From assembly GCF_003610465.1 (NCBI RefSeq), contig NZ_RAQI01000006.1, forward strand, positions 1 through 64,000: a DNA stretch of 64,000 nt, in the 5' to 3' direction. A program made the position numbers and the translations under genes. This DNA is from Xenorhabdus ehlersii (GTDB lineage: Bacteria > Pseudomonadota > Gammaproteobacteria > Enterobacterales > Enterobacteriaceae). Shown here in pieces: positions 33,126-42,412 of this stretch. How positions within the stretch are numbered: position 1 is the first letter of the stretch; each line of letters opens with the position of its first letter. The notes under the pieces are model-generated. The model made no database searches. It saw only the letters and a program-made list of their open reading frames with translations, and was not told where the DNA came from.

Positions 33126-33914
33126 TTAGTTATTCATGGTCTTTTCTAGTTCAGCAATTTTCCTTGCTGCTTGTTTGATTTTATTATTTTTTTCTTCGGA
33201 CCACTCGATGTCTTTACCGCCTGTGGGCGCATACGCTTTCACAGAGCCATTAGCTAACCAATTGGCAATATCGTTTGCTTGAGGATGATTTTTCCAGTCT
33301 ACAGCTTCCGCATCACCAGAATTAGCAATGTACATATCAGTTGCTTTCATAAGCACCCCCTTTGATATCATAGACTCAATGATACTATTATAGTTCATGG
33401 TTTCATCGTCAAGGTTATTTTTGCCTGTTTTAAGCTCGTAAAACTTGACTTCTCCACCGGTACGCGGATCAAGAAGAATGGCTCCTTCCACTGAAGACTT
33501 CGCACAACCACAATGTGTAAAAAATTTGACGGCATGATCTGTACCACTCCCAGAAAAGATAGCGTGAAGAAGTTGATTTTCTTCATTACGAATAGCTTTT
33601 TTAGGGCCAGCATCAAATAGCCTATCACCGTTACTTGAAATCATTAGTATAGATACTTTGAAATATCCATTATGCTCAAGATCCGGCAGCGCTTCTGCAT
33701 CAAGGTGTTCAGCAAACCACCATTCCTTCATCTTGGCGATAGTCGGACCGTCTCCGGCACAGACTAAAACGCCTCCTTTGCGGTAAGTTATTTTGTTAAA
33801 TCCAGTATTATCAACGAGTAATATATGCTTACCATCATTTAAAGGAAGATCTACTGACCAGCGGGTATCACAGGCTACGACCATATTGTCGCAATCATAT
33901 ACAGTGGTTGTCAT
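33126..33914 (-). CDS. Proteasome beta/HslV-fold Ntn hydrolase carried by the prophage
   Basis: 262 residues. It starts MTTTVYDCDNMVVACDTRWS: after Met removal Thr2 would be the N-terminal nucleophile. Asp16 (ACD) and Lys41 (GFNKITYRKGGVLVCAGDG) match HslV Asp17 and Lys33 by eye, and FSGSGTDHA (120-128) matches the HslV GSG serine region. The C-terminal ~60 residues form an added charged helical tail (EEKNNKIKQAARKIAELEKT). It stands alone on the reverse strand at the end of the prophage; no ATPase partner (HslU/Mpa) is nearby. A self-contained peptidase or amidohydrolase is likely; the substrate is unknown. Confidence 0.8.
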   Translation of the reverse strand: MTTTVYDCDNMVVACDTRWSVDLPLNDGKHILLVDNTGFNKITYRKGGVLVCAGDGPTIAKMKEWWFAEHLDAEALPDLEHNGYFKVSILMISSNGDRLFDAGPKKAIRNEENQLLHAIFSGSGTDHAVKFFTHCGCAKSSVEGAILLDPRTGGEVKFYELKTGKNNLDDETMNYNSIIESMISKGVLMKATDMYIANSGDAEAVDWKNHPQANDIANWLANGSVKAYAPTGGKDIEWSEEKNNKIKQAARKIAELEKTMNN

Positions 33915-34295
33915 TTGTTATTCTATACCCCACAAGGCGCAATAAGTTAGCTTAATTTTTATTGTAAGTCTATAAGACGAAGCACAAATTACCGTATCTC
34001 ATCCATATATTACATAAAGGTTATTATTCATAAAAATCATAGGATTAGTTATTAACTCCCTTTGCATTGCCTTTATATTAATTAAGTTTACTTAATATAT
34101 GATCAGAATATTCCTAATCTGTGAAGTGGAAAGGGAGCTAATTTATCGAAATGTGATAAAAAATATATTTCAAATTAAAACTGTATTTGTGAGTTATATT
34201 ATTGATGTGTTATTTCCCTACTTGGATAATTTCTTCCAACCCCTTGATATCTCTTATTTCTGTCAGAGAACCAGAATTCTTGCCCTGAGCGGGAA
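33915..34295. other. AT-rich spacer at the right end of the prophage
   Basis: 381 bases, strongly AT-rich, between the Ntn hydrolase start and a very small ORF. It must hold the promoter of the reverse-strand gene; an AT-rich TATAGAAT lies 5-12 bases before its ATG, too close to be its -10. A 66-codon rightward ORF (34099-34299) is open but has no RBS and reads as random AT-rich code. No attachment core could be recognised. Confidence 0.4.
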
Positions 34296-34373
34296 ATGAG
34301 TAAAATCAACATGTTAGCTAAAGGTGGGATTTCCCGTCTTTTGGGCTTCTTCCGTTTCAAACGGAGCGATTAA
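34296..34373 (+). CDS. Very small amphipathic protein, candidate
   Basis: A 25-codon ORF reading MSKINMLAKGGISRLLGFFR then FKRSD. It has a Gly-Gly followed by an amphipathic, basic/aromatic helix, unlike random AT-rich translation, and it is GC-richer than its surroundings. A good terminator follows at 34463. The RBS is poor (GAGCGGG only 5-6 bases before ATG); an internal ATG at codon 6 is the alternative. It could be a small toxin, leader or membrane-active peptide, or part of an sRNA. No family recognised. Confidence 0.35.
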   Translation: MSKINMLAKGGISRLLGFFRFKRSD

Positions 34374-34462
34374 ATACCGCTCACAGCCGTCATTTGAAAT
34401 CGCAGCAGTGCACTTGTTTAACTTTATTCTGGGGAAATTAACTACAGGGATCTCTTTAGTTT

Positions 34463-34495
34463 AAGGAGCCACCAGTTTCGGAGGCTCCTTCTTTT
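34463..34495 (+). terminator. Intrinsic terminator
   Basis: AAGGAGCC (34463-34470) / GGCTCCTT (34483-34490), 12-base loop, then CTTTT. It ends whatever transcript covers the small ORF at 34296-34373. Confidence 0.7.
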
Positions 34496-34930
34496 ACTGA
34501 ACATAATGACTACGAGACTTATTTGGAAAATTCCAAAAAAGGTCGTCTGTGAGCCGAGAATCCTAATCAACATTGTTAATTGGGATTTAAAAGCCCACTT
34601 ATGTTAAAGGGCGGATTGCTGTCCTATGGTGATAGTAGCTTTGTTTCCCACCCCCACCTTGGAGCCAACCTCAATTTCTTTAGTAAAAAACACTCACCTG
34701 CCAAATATCATCAAAAAATTTGAATATTTAAAAATACTGTTTATACGTACAGAAATGAACTAGTTCAGCGGGGAATTTTTGCAGTAAATTTCTTGAATAA
34801 AATAATGATGACCATTCTTCAATACGAAATCTAGAGAGAACAATCCGAGGGGAAACCAAACCCAAAACAGGCAAAAGTGGCGTGTATTTTTGTTACACTT
34901 TTTTACAAATAGAAATACATTAGTCACAAA
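34496..34930. other. Gene-free junction between prophage and ssrA
   Basis: No ORF longer than about 30 codons with an RBS is seen on either strand. Structures present: a palindrome TTTGGAAAATTCCAAA, and a hairpin ATCCTAAT (34560-34567) / ATTGGGAT (34579-34586) followed by TTTAAAA. The right attachment site of the prophage may lie here or in the 3' end of ssrA, but no repeat can be shown inside this window. Confidence 0.4.
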
Positions 34931-34959
34931 CAAAAACACCTCAGAGGGGGAATCTGAGG
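34931..34959 (-). terminator. Terminator downstream of ssrA
   Basis: On the reverse strand CCTCAGA / TCTGAGG (7 bp, 7-base loop) is followed by TGTTTTTG. It is the first good reverse-strand terminator after the ssrA 3' end, about 130 bases beyond the CCA. Confidence 0.65.
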
Positions 34960-35088
34960 CGTTTCGATTTTAACTTCACGTGCATTTTACGTGCACTTTG
35001 AAGTCCTTTTACTGTCATGGCAGTGTCCTATCAACTTTGCTAACTGACTGTTTTTCAAGTTGTTGTCCTGACACTGACCCACCAAAAT

Positions 35089-35452
35089 TGGTGGAGCTGG
35101 CGGGAGTTGAACCCGCGTCCGAAATTCCTACATCCTTGGTACTACATGCTTAGTCTGATCTTTACATTCGCTTGCCAGCTGCGGATAGACACGCCACTAA
35201 CAAACTAGCCTGATTGGATTTAACGCTTCAACCCCAGGCAGGGCATCCACGCGATCTCTTTTGGGTTTGACCTCTCTTGATCCCCGTCCTAAGAGCGGAG
35301 GCTAGGGAGAGAGGGCTCTGCGCAGGTTATTAAGCTGCCAGTGCGTAGTTTTCGTCGTTTGCGACTATTGTTTTGCGGCTTTTTACGAGGCCAACCGCCC
35401 CTCGGCATGCACCTTGGGTTTCGCGAATCCCGTCGAATCCAGAATCAGCCCC
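35089..35452 (-). ncRNA. ssrA: tmRNA (transfer-messenger RNA)
   Basis: 364 nt, ending in encoded CCA (35089-35091). The tRNA-like 3' end has the T-arm GGTTCAACTCC and the 5' end is GGGGCTGATT, almost as in E. coli (363 nt). The tag reading frame (35333-35362 on the reverse strand) gives ANDENYALAA followed by TAA, identical to E. coli in the last eight residues. It frees stalled ribosomes and tags the nascent chain for proteolysis together with SmpB, encoded next to it. A -10 TATACT at 35469-35474 fits a short 5' leader removed by RNase P. Confidence 0.98.
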
Positions 35453-35502
35453 AAGCGTATTAAGAGCAAGTATATCAGAATATTGAGTGATAATGCCAGT
35501 GA

Positions 35503-35985
35503 TTAACGCCCAGAATTCTTCATAATTCTCGCTTTGTCTAATTTCCATTCACGTTCTTTGATGTCTGAACGCTTATCGTGCGCTTTTTTACCTTTTGCCA
35601 CGCCAATTTTGATTTTGCACCAAGCATTTTTCCAATACATGGAAAGTGCGACGATGGTGTAACCTTCTCGATTGATTCGACCATACAGTGAATCAAGCTC
35701 GCGTTTGTTAAGTAGTAGCTTGCGTGACCGTGTCGGATCACAAACTACGTGGGAAGAAGCAACGTTTAATGGCGTAATCGTGGCACCAAAAAGATAAGCA
35801 TCACCATCTTTGAGCAAAACATAACTCTCACTGATGTTAGCCTTGCCAGCGCGTAGTGATTTAACTTCCCAACCTTGTAGGGATAAGCCTGCTTCGAATT
35901 CTTCCTCAATGAAGTATTCGTGGCGGGCTCGCTTATTCATGGCAATTGTTGCCGAACCGGGTTTGTATGCTTTTTTCTTTGTCAT
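35503..35985 (-). CDS. smpB: SsrA-binding protein SmpB
   Basis: 160 residues, the same length as in E. coli. It has the OB-fold core ([60 protein letters not shown]) and the basic C-terminal tail that inserts in the mRNA channel ([20 protein letters not shown]). It lies just upstream of ssrA on the same strand, the conserved order. Divergent from ratA across a 157-base gap. Confidence 0.98.
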   Translation of the reverse strand: MTKKKAYKPGSATIAMNKRARHEYFIEEEFEAGLSLQGWEVKSLRAGKANISESYVLLKDGDAYLFGATITPLNVASSHVVCDPTRSRKLLLNKRELDSLYGRINREGYTIVALSMYWKNAWCKIKIGVAKGKKAHDKRSDIKEREWKLDKARIMKNSGR

Positions 35986-36142
35986 AATGCGTTGTATTAT
36001 ACTGTATGCGTTAGTGAAAGAAATCTCTTCTGTATGATATTTAGCGATAAGTGCGTATTTATTGTTCTAAATGTCGTCAGGTTTTTATTTAACCATGTTT
36101 AAGTGATACTATTTAGCGCTGTTATGTTTTACAGGAAATGAT

Positions 36143-36577
36143 ATGCCACAGATTAGTCGCTCTGCGCTAGTGCCTTACAGCGTGGAACAAATGTATAAAT
36201 TGGTCAACGATGTGACATCTTATCCGGATTTTTTACCGGGATGTGTGGGTAGCCGTGTACTAAGCAGTAGCAATAATGAAATGACGGCTTCCGTTGAGGT
36301 TGCTAAAGCAGGGATCAGTAAGACGTTCGTAACGCGCAATACGCTATTTGATAATCAACGCATCAGTATGCAACTTGTTGATGGGCCTTTCCGTAAGTTG
36401 ATGGGAGGGTGGCATTTTACTCCGTTAAGTGAAGATGCTTGTAAGGTTGAGTTGCATCTCGATTTTGAATTTACCAACAAGTTGATTGAATTGGCCTTTG
36501 GCAAGGTATTTAAAGAGCTGGCTGGGAATATGGTTCAGGCTTTTACTCAACGTGCACGTGAGGTGTATAGTGTCTGA
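36143..36577 (+). CDS. ratA: RatA, START/COQ10-like ribosome association toxin
   Basis: 144 residues with the polyketide cyclase/START-like fold ([20 protein letters not shown] ... [20 protein letters not shown]). In E. coli RatA (YfjG) is reported to block 70S formation; related COQ10 proteins bind quinones, so the in vivo role remains debated. It overlaps the downstream rnfH-like gene, the conserved pair. Confidence 0.92.
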   Translation: MPQISRSALVPYSVEQMYKLVNDVTSYPDFLPGCVGSRVLSSSNNEMTASVEVAKAGISKTFVTRNTLFDNQRISMQLVDGPFRKLMGGWHFTPLSEDACKVELHLDFEFTNKLIELAFGKVFKELAGNMVQAFTQRAREVYSV

Positions 36578-36863
36578 GATGAATATCGAAGTCGTTTATG
36601 CTCTGCCTGAACGGCAATATCTGCGTAATGTGAAAGTACCGCAAGGAGCAACCGTCGAACAGGCGATTGTAACGTCCGGCCTTTTGACATTACGTAATGA
36701 TATCGATTTGGCTAAAAATAAAGTTGGTATTTATAGCCGTCCTGCCAAACTGACTGATAAGCTGGAAGAGGGAGATCGTGTAGAAATTTATCGCCCTCTG
36801 GTTGCTGATCCAAAAGAAATGCGCCGTAAACGAGCAGAGCGCGCGAAAAACAATGCGCGATAA
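36570..36863 (+). CDS. ratB: RatB / RnfH-family ubiquitin-like protein
   Basis: 97 residues from a GTG at 36570 with GAGGTG just upstream; an ATG at 36579 (94 residues) is the alternative. It shows the beta-grasp family core ([60 protein letters not shown]). Paired with ratA by overlap. Its antitoxin role is not proven; the RnfH name stems from rnf operons. Confidence 0.9.
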   Translation: MSEMNIEVVYALPERQYLRNVKVPQGATVEQAIVTSGLLTLRNDIDLAKNKVGIYSRPAKLTDKLEEGDRVEIYRPLVADPKEMRRKRAERAKNNAR

Positions 36864-36914
36864 TGTCTATTTATTCGCCAGGTTCTCTACTGGCGAATAA
36901 ATAAAACACACATC

Positions 36915-37259
36915 TCACTGATTCTCTGGCAGTGATTTTTCATCCTTGATATCAGTTAGCACACCTTGGCTATCAAAGGTAAGTGTCAGGGTTTCCTGAG
37001 TTGTTTTCCCGTGGCCTGGTTGTTGGCGGAATACGTAATACCAAGTTTGACTCCCAAACGGATCGGTCAGCATTGGTGTTCCCAAAGTGTAAGAAACTTG
37101 CTGCTGAGTCATTCCTTTATGGATTTTTGATACCGCAGCCGGCGTAAGGTAGTTCCCTTGATTAATATCAGGACGATAAACAATTCGCTCAAACATGGAG
37201 CAACCCGCAGTCAGCATAACAAGTGATACAGCAGCGGCAGTCAATAATTTACAGCGCAT
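36915..37259 (-). CDS. bamE: Outer-membrane assembly lipoprotein BamE
   Basis: 114 residues with lipoprotein signal and lipobox LTAGC (Cys20), then the SmpA/OmlA fold ([51 protein letters not shown]). Part of the BAM complex that inserts beta-barrel proteins. Downstream of recN on the same strand, as in E. coli. Confidence 0.97.
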   Translation of the reverse strand: MRCKLLTAAAVSLVMLTAGCSMFERIVYRPDINQGNYLTPAAVSKIHKGMTQQQVSYTLGTPMLTDPFGSQTWYYVFRQQPGHGKTTQETLTLTFDSQGVLTDIKDEKSLPENQ

Positions 37260-37371
37260 AGTAATTACATTCCTTTAGGATTTAGGTCGTCGATAATAAT
37301 AAACATTGAAGAGATTGAAAACCTCTACGCATTTACCTATGACTGCAATTATACAAGAAAGTTGTCTCAAT

Positions 37372-39045
37372 TTATGCCGCTAACAGTTCTTTTGCGTTAG
37401 CCAAAGTATTTTTTGTAACTTCACTCCCCGCCAAAAGCCGCGCGAGTTCTTGAAGTCGTGCTTTTTTATCCAATAGCTGCATTTGAGTTTCTGTTTCTTC
37501 GCCGTCTGTTTGCTTGCTGACATAAAAATGCTGATGCCCGCATCCTGCGACTTGAGGTAAGTGGGTGACACACATAACTTGGGTCGATTCCCCCAATTCA
37601 CGTAGCAAACGCCCAACAATTGCCGCTGTTGGACCGCTGATACCTACATCAACTTCATCGAAAATCAGCGCAGGGGTTTCCATTTTTTTCGCCGTAATAA
37701 CCTGGATTGCCAGTGCAATACGGGAAAGTTCACCACCTGATGCCACTTTTGCTAATGGTTGATGAGGTTGGCCGGGGTTAGTTGTGACATTGAATTCAAC
37801 TTTGCTGGCTCCATCAATATTTAAATGCTCCGCTTCAAAGGCAACATCAATGGTAAAACGGCCATGAGGCATAGAAAGTTGGTGCATACTGTTCGTTATC
37901 AGTTGGCCCAATTCTGCGGCATATTTCTGGCGAATATGGTGCAATTTTTCTGCCACAGTCAGGGCTTGCTGGTAATGCAAACTGACAAGTTCACTAAGAT
38001 GCGCACAATCATTTTCCTGCTGGGATAACTGATATTGCTCTTCCAACAACTGTTGATGTAATGCAGGTAACTCTTCTGGCGCAACATGGTGTTTACGGGC
38101 CATGCTGATTTGTTGGGATATTTTCTGTTCCAGTTCAAATAAACGATTGGGGTCCAGTTCCAGTTGGTCACTGTAATGACGTAACTCATCACTAACTTCA
38201 TTGATTTGGATAGCAGCTTCTTCCAGCATGTTAAGCAGGCCACTGAGTTTGTGATCCATGCTGGCAAGTTCTGTCAGTTCACTACGGGCATAGCTGAGGA
38301 GGCTGACAATGTTCTGCTCATCATTATCACTTAAAATCTGGAGGATATTTTGGCTAACAGACAAAAATTGCCCGCAATTTGCTAGCCGTTTGTATTCACT
38401 ATCCTGTTCTTGATAATTACCTGGCTGTGGTGACAATTCGTCCAGTTCTTTCAGGTGATATTCCAGCAATTGTTGACGTGAGCGACGTTCAAGAGCTTGT
38501 TGTTGGAATTGGGAGAGAGCCTGGCAGCTTTGGCGCCATTGCTGGTAAGCCTGTTTCATTTCTTGCTGAAGTTCGAAATCGCCCGTGTAAATATCCAGTA
38601 AGCGCCTTTGGTGACGATTTTCTAATAACAATTGGTGGGCATGTTGCCCGTGAATTTGAATTAGATGAGAACCTAGTTCACGTAATTGAGAAAGTGGTAC
38701 AGCAGTGCCATTGATAAAACCGCGAGAGCGCCCATCAGCGGTAATTGTACGGCGCAGCAGGCACTCATTGTCATCATCAAAACTTCCATCAAGCTGGTGG
38801 TCTATAAGCCATTTGCGGGCAGAAGGCGCATCAGCCAGTGAAAAACAGGCACAAAGATCGGTACGCGGAGCACCCGGGCGAACCATGTTAGCTTCGCCAC
38901 GATTGCCAAGACATAAACCTAATGCATCAATCGCGATGGATTTACCAGCTCCGGTTTCACCTGTGATTGCTGTCATCCCTGGGCGGAAATCAATTTCAAG
39001 TTCGCGAACGATAGCAAAGTTACTGATGGTTAATTGAGTCAGCAT
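37372..39045 (-). CDS. recN: DNA repair protein RecN (SMC-like ATPase)
   Basis: 557 residues from the ATG at 39045, which has AAGGAGGAG upstream and opens [20 protein letters not shown] as in E. coli (553 residues). Walker A GETGAGKS is near residue 31, long central coiled coils at about 150-390, the ABC signature [11 protein letters not shown] near 460, and Walker [13 protein letters not shown] near 490. It acts in double-strand break repair. Two good and further degenerate SOS boxes precede it. Confidence 0.97.
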   Translation of the reverse strand: MLTQLTISNFAIVRELEIDFRPGMTAITGETGAGKSIAIDALGLCLGNRGEANMVRPGAPRTDLCACFSLADAPSARKWLIDHQLDGSFDDDNECLLRRTITADGRSRGFINGTAVPLSQLRELGSHLIQIHGQHAHQLLLENRHQRRLLDIYTGDFELQQEMKQAYQQWRQSCQALSQFQQQALERRSRQQLLEYHLKELDELSPQPGNYQEQDSEYKRLANCGQFLSVSQNILQILSDNDEQNIVSLLSYARSELTELASMDHKLSGLLNMLEEAAIQINEVSDELRHYSDQLELDPNRLFELEQKISQQISMARKHHVAPEELPALHQQLLEEQYQLSQQENDCAHLSELVSLHYQQALTVAEKLHHIRQKYAAELGQLITNSMHQLSMPHGRFTIDVAFEAEHLNIDGASKVEFNVTTNPGQPHQPLAKVASGGELSRIALAIQVITAKKMETPALIFDEVDVGISGPTAAIVGRLLRELGESTQVMCVTHLPQVAGCGHQHFYVSKQTDGEETETQMQLLDKKARLQELARLLAGSEVTKNTLANAKELLAA

Positions 39046-39119
39046 CGTGCTCCTCCTTCTTTTTACTGTATATAAACACGTTACTGTATAAGAACATGTT
39101 CCTGTGCATAAAAACATGT

Positions 39120-39157
39120 CTGTGCTTCCATACAGTATAAACTGGTTTTTTATACAG
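39120..39157 (-). promoter_or_regulatory. Tandem LexA boxes upstream of recN
   Basis: CTGTGCTTCCATACAG (39120-39135) fits CTGT-N8-ACAG; CTGGTTTTTTATACAG (39142-39157) fits CTG-N10-CAG. Two more degenerate copies lie closer to the gene (about 39066-39099). Multiple SOS boxes are also known at E. coli recN and give tight LexA repression. Confidence 0.85.
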
Positions 39158-39177
39158 TAAAGTAGGTGAGTTCGTTT

Positions 39178-40056
39178 TTAGAACATTTTTTTCGACCAAC
39201 CCAGTTTCGTGCTCAGTGTATTGAAGTAGTTGTAATCTTTTGGGTGAATTAAGTGCAGATTATAGTCACTGCGTTTGATGATTACTTCTTCACTATCTTG
39301 GATTGGCAGGACGATCTGGCTGTCACAACTGACTTCGTAGTCATTGCTATTTTGGGCAAATTTCAGGCGAATGCTGCTTTCGCTGCTGATAACGAGAGGG
39401 CGTGCCGAAAGCGTATGTGGAAACATCGGCACTAGCACGATAGCATCTAAGTTTGGGGTTAATATAGGCCCTCCGGCAGACAGTGAATAGGCCGTAGAGC
39501 CAGTGGGTGTTGCTATGATTAAGCCGTCTGAACGTTGAGAAAAAGCAAAACGTTCATCAATATATACTTCGAATTCAATCATGTGGGCAACTTTTCCTGG
39601 ATGTAGTACGACTTCATTTAATGCAGTACTACGGCGGGATTTATGCCCGGTTTTTGTCACTTGTGCCTCAAGCAGAAAACGTTTTTCGTCTCGATATTTG
39701 CCATCTAAGACTTCGGATAGTTGCTGTAAAGCATTATCGGGATCTAAATCCGTTAAAAAGCCCAAATTGCCTCGGTTGATACCAATGACTTTGATGTTAT
39801 AACGTGATAATACTCTGGTTGCACCGAGCATATTGCCATCACCACCGACAACAATCACAAGATCGGCAGTTTTACCAATTTCTGTCAATCCTCCAGTCTG
39901 AGCACCTTTTAAATTAATGTCTTTCGCAACCTGTCTATCCACAATGACACAATAACCTTTAGATACCAGCCAGTGATACAGCATTTCGTGGGTAGCCAGC
40001 GCTTCCGGGTGACGTGGACGACCGACAATACCGATGCATTTGAATTCATTATTCAT
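39178..40056 (-). CDS. nadK: NAD kinase
   Basis: 292 residues, same as E. coli, from the ATG at 40056 ([20 protein letters not shown]); an upstream in-frame ATG at 40077 is not needed. It has the GGDGNML motif, [13 protein letters not shown], the [16 protein letters not shown] segment and the C-terminal beta domain. It makes NADP from NAD and ATP. Divergent from grpE, as in E. coli. Confidence 0.97.
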   Translation of the reverse strand: MNNEFKCIGIVGRPRHPEALATHEMLYHWLVSKGYCVIVDRQVAKDINLKGAQTGGLTEIGKTADLVIVVGGDGNMLGATRVLSRYNIKVIGINRGNLGFLTDLDPDNALQQLSEVLDGKYRDEKRFLLEAQVTKTGHKSRRSTALNEVVLHPGKVAHMIEFEVYIDERFAFSQRSDGLIIATPTGSTAYSLSAGGPILTPNLDAIVLVPMFPHTLSARPLVISSESSIRLKFAQNSNDYEVSCDSQIVLPIQDSEEVIIKRSDYNLHLIHPKDYNYFNTLSTKLGWSKKMF

Positions 40057-40108
40057 TGCTGTTATTTCCTTCAGCATATGGTTTTGCCCTCACAATAATG
40101 ATTGTTCC

Positions 40109-40137
40109 CTTGAATCCCGCGTTTTGATCCCCATAAT
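40109..40137 (+). promoter_or_regulatory. Sigma-32 heat-shock promoter of grpE
   Basis: -35 CTTGAA (40109-40114), 14-base spacer, -10 CCCCATAAT (40129-40137), a close match to the sigma-32 consensus. It lies 44 bases upstream of the grpE start, inside the start region of the divergent nadK. Confidence 0.9.
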
Positions 40138-40180
40138 AAGCTCAAATGGCGAAGATAATACAAAATACGCGGAGATATTC

Positions 40181-40762
40181 ATGAGTAGTAAAGACCAAAA
40201 AGTACCTGACGGGCAAGTCGCAGAAAATACAGAAAATGTATTAGAGCAACAAATAAATGCGGAACAGGCAGATGCGCCAGAGACTGAAAACGTTGTTGAT
40301 CCGCGTGTTGCTGAGTTGGAAGAACAACTGAAACAGGCTCAGGCTAATGAACGTGATGCTTTGTTGCGTGCACGTGCTGAAATCGAAAACATTCGCCGTC
40401 GTACTGAGCAGGATGTAGAAAAAGCACATAAATTTGCATTGGAAAAATTCGTCAATGAACTTCTGCCGGTCATCGACAATCTGGAACGTGCATTAGATGC
40501 GGCTGATCGTACCAATGAAGCGCTATTGCCAATGATTGAAGGTATTGAACTGACTCTGAAATCTTTTATCGATTCAGTGGGTAAGTTTGGCGTTGAAGTG
40601 GTCTGTGACACCAATGTGCCTTTCAATCCAGAAGTGCATCAGGCGATGACCATGATGGAATCAGATCAGCATGAACCTAATCAGGTTATGTTGGTGATGC
40701 AGAAAGGTTATACCTTGAATGGTCGTCTATTGCGTCCTGCAATGGTTGCTGTTTCTAAATAA
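40181..40762 (+). CDS. grpE: Nucleotide exchange factor GrpE
   Basis: 193 residues from ATG 40181 (GGAGATATTC upstream). Acidic disordered N-terminus, long paired helix ([36 protein letters not shown]), four-helix bundle, and the beta wing ending [20 protein letters not shown]. It releases ADP from DnaK. Own heat-shock promoter and terminator, so monocistronic. Confidence 0.97.
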   Translation: MSSKDQKVPDGQVAENTENVLEQQINAEQADAPETENVVDPRVAELEEQLKQAQANERDALLRARAEIENIRRRTEQDVEKAHKFALEKFVNELLPVIDNLERALDAADRTNEALLPMIEGIELTLKSFIDSVGKFGVEVVCDTNVPFNPEVHQAMTMMESDQHEPNQVMLVMQKGYTLNGRLLRPAMVAVSK

Positions 40763-40784
40763 AGGTTACGGTCTCTCGTGATGC

Positions 40785-40813
40785 AATGCCGCCATTAGAA
40801 AGGCGGCATTTTT
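40785..40813 (+). terminator. Terminator between grpE and ung
   Basis: AATGCCGCC (40785-40793) / GGCGGCATT (40802-40810), 8-base loop, then T run. Because ung converges from the right and ends at 40829, it may serve both directions. Confidence 0.85.
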
Positions 40814-40828
40814 GTAGGCAGAGATCGG

Positions 40829-41515
40829 TTATTGGGGCAATTGAGGTTCCCAATCTATTGGAGATAACCCTTGTGATTCCAATAAGTTGTTGGCCTGTGA
40901 AAAATGTTTACAACCTAAGAAACCACGATGGGCAGACAAAGGTGAAGGATGAGGGGCTTTTAATACATGATGGCGTCGGATATCAATGAAATGGCCTTTT
41001 TTCTGGGCATGAGATCCCCAAAGCAAGAAAATGACTCCGTTGCGATGTTCATTGATTGCTGCAATAACTTTGTCAGTGAACGTTTCCCAGCCCAAATGAG
41101 CATGAGAATGTGCGTTACCGCGCTCAACGGTGAGTACGGTATTGAGCAATAATATTCCCTGTTTTGCCCAGCTTATCAAGCAACCGTGATTTGGGCGAGT
41201 AAATCCAGCAATGTCCGATTCCAGTTCTTTGTACATATTGACGAGAGAAGGCGGTGCAGGAATACCCGGCTGTACAGAGAAAGCCAAACCGTGGGCCTGA
41301 TTCGGGCCGTGGTAAGGATCTTGTCCTAAAATCACGACTTTTACATCAGCCAATTCGGTATAGCGGAATGCGTTAAAAACATCTGTTTGAGGCGGATAAA
41401 TGGTTTTTCCAGCCTGACGTTCATTGGCAACATAAGCCAATGTATCAACAAAATAAGGCTGTTTCTTTTCATTGCCGATGACATCGTGCCATGTGAGAGG
41501 TGCGGACATAGCCAA
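40829..41515 (-). CDS. ung: Uracil-DNA glycosylase
   Basis: 228 residues. Catalytic GQDPYHG (Asp66), [45 protein letters not shown] and the His motif [11 protein letters not shown] are all intact. It removes uracil from DNA. Single-gene unit, convergent with grpE. Confidence 0.97.
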   Translation of the reverse strand: MAMSAPLTWHDVIGNEKKQPYFVDTLAYVANERQAGKTIYPPQTDVFNAFRYTELADVKVVILGQDPYHGPNQAHGLAFSVQPGIPAPPSLVNMYKELESDIAGFTRPNHGCLISWAKQGILLLNTVLTVERGNAHSHAHLGWETFTDKVIAAINEHRNGVIFLLWGSHAQKKGHFIDIRRHHVLKAPHPSPLSAHRGFLGCKHFSQANNLLESQGLSPIDWEPQLPQ

Positions 41516-41576
41516 TCCCTTTCTAAATGATTATCAGATGACTTAAGCTTACCGATTCCCTTGGGATAGGGAAACC

Positions 41577-41594
41577 CTCAGATCCCAATCTGAG
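41577..41594 (+). other. Perfect 7-bp hairpin between ung and grcA
   Basis: CTCAGAT / ATCTGAG with a 4-base loop and no T run. The remainder of the 41516-41844 gap is AT-rich and holds the FNR-type grcA promoter described separately. Confidence 0.4.
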
Positions 41595-41730
41595 CTTAAT
41601 TCTCAGGATGAAAATCTATTTTTATAAATTTTTTTGAAAAAACATGAAAATAATTTCATTCAATCCTGTTGTAAAAGATGATTTAAAATATAAAGTTATG
41701 AATTTATTATCAATAACCTTATGAAATTAG

Positions 41731-41772
41731 TTGATTACAATCAAAGAATCTTCTCATTTGTACTGGTATACA
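41731..41772 (+). promoter_or_regulatory. FNR-dependent promoter of grcA
   Basis: TTGATTACAATCAA (41731-41744) is a perfect FNR box. A -10 TATACA lies at 41767-41772. A start about 7 bases later places the FNR box at -41.5, the class II position known for E. coli yfiD. The second upstream FNR site of E. coli yfiD was not found. Confidence 0.85.
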
Positions 41773-41844
41773 GGAAATCAGGAACGATGGTTGATTAAAT
41801 TATGGTTTGACTGAATAACTAAGTTGATGATGTTGGAGGTATAA

Positions 41845-42228
41845 ATGATTACTGGGATTCAAATTACCCAATCTGATAACGCTGCATTGATGAATTCTTT
41901 TTGGCTGTTGGATGATGAAAAAAATGAAGCGCGTTGCATCTGTGCTAAAACAGATTACGATGAAGGCCAGATTGTTGCCAAAGAGGAGTTGGGGCAATTT
42001 GAATATCGCGAGATCCCGCTGGAGGTTAAGCCGGCTGTACGTGTAGAAGGCGGGCAACATCTGAATATTAATGTACTGCGCCGCGAAACGTTGGAAGATG
42101 CAGTAAAACACCCCGAAAAGTATCCTCAACTCACTATTCGTGTATCTGGTTATGCTGTACGTTTTAACTCACTGACTCCAGAACAGCAACGTGATGTTAT
42201 TGCGCGTACTTTTACAGAAAGCTTGTAA
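41845..42228 (+). CDS. grcA: Autonomous glycyl radical cofactor GrcA (YfiD)
   Basis: 127 residues, as in E. coli. The glycyl radical motif RVSGYAVRF puts the radical on Gly102. It replaces the C-terminal radical domain of oxygen-damaged pyruvate formate-lyase. Strong RBS (GGAGG). Expressed from the FNR promoter upstream; a terminator follows directly. Confidence 0.97.
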   Translation: MITGIQITQSDNAALMNSFWLLDDEKNEARCICAKTDYDEGQIVAKEELGQFEYREIPLEVKPAVRVEGGQHLNINVLRRETLEDAVKHPEKYPQLTIRVSGYAVRFNSLTPEQQRDVIARTFTESL

Positions 42229-42251
42229 TTCTTGTATCAAGCAAAACCTCT

Positions 42252-42278
42252 AAAGGGAGAAGTGATACTCCCTTTTTT
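42252..42278 (+). terminator. Terminator of grcA
   Basis: AAAGGGAG (42252-42259) / CTCCCTTT (42268-42275), 8-base loop, six T. Confidence 0.9.
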
Positions 42279-42412
42279 ATTTCCATGTTTTTATTATGTG
42301 AATTTATTTTGTTAATTAAAGATTAAATTTGTTTTAATATTGTTAAAAATTCTGCCGATAGAGAGTTTGGGCTTTTAAACCACCAAATTTAAATAATCTG
42401 TAGGGGAATTTT

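Noticed and set aside
34099..34299. 66-codon AT-rich ORF right of the Ntn hydrolase
   Set aside because: No RBS, composition as expected by chance in AT-rich DNA, overlaps a better small ORF by four bases.
34800..35020. Integrase remnant downstream of ssrA on the reverse strand
   Set aside because: A 25-codon start (MTVKGLQSARKMHVKLKSKR) looked integrase-like, but it ends at once in the terminator and shows no catalytic motif.
35330..35548. 72-codon reverse-strand ORF ending in YALAA
   Set aside because: It is the ssrA tag reading frame extended through the tmRNA body; not a protein gene.
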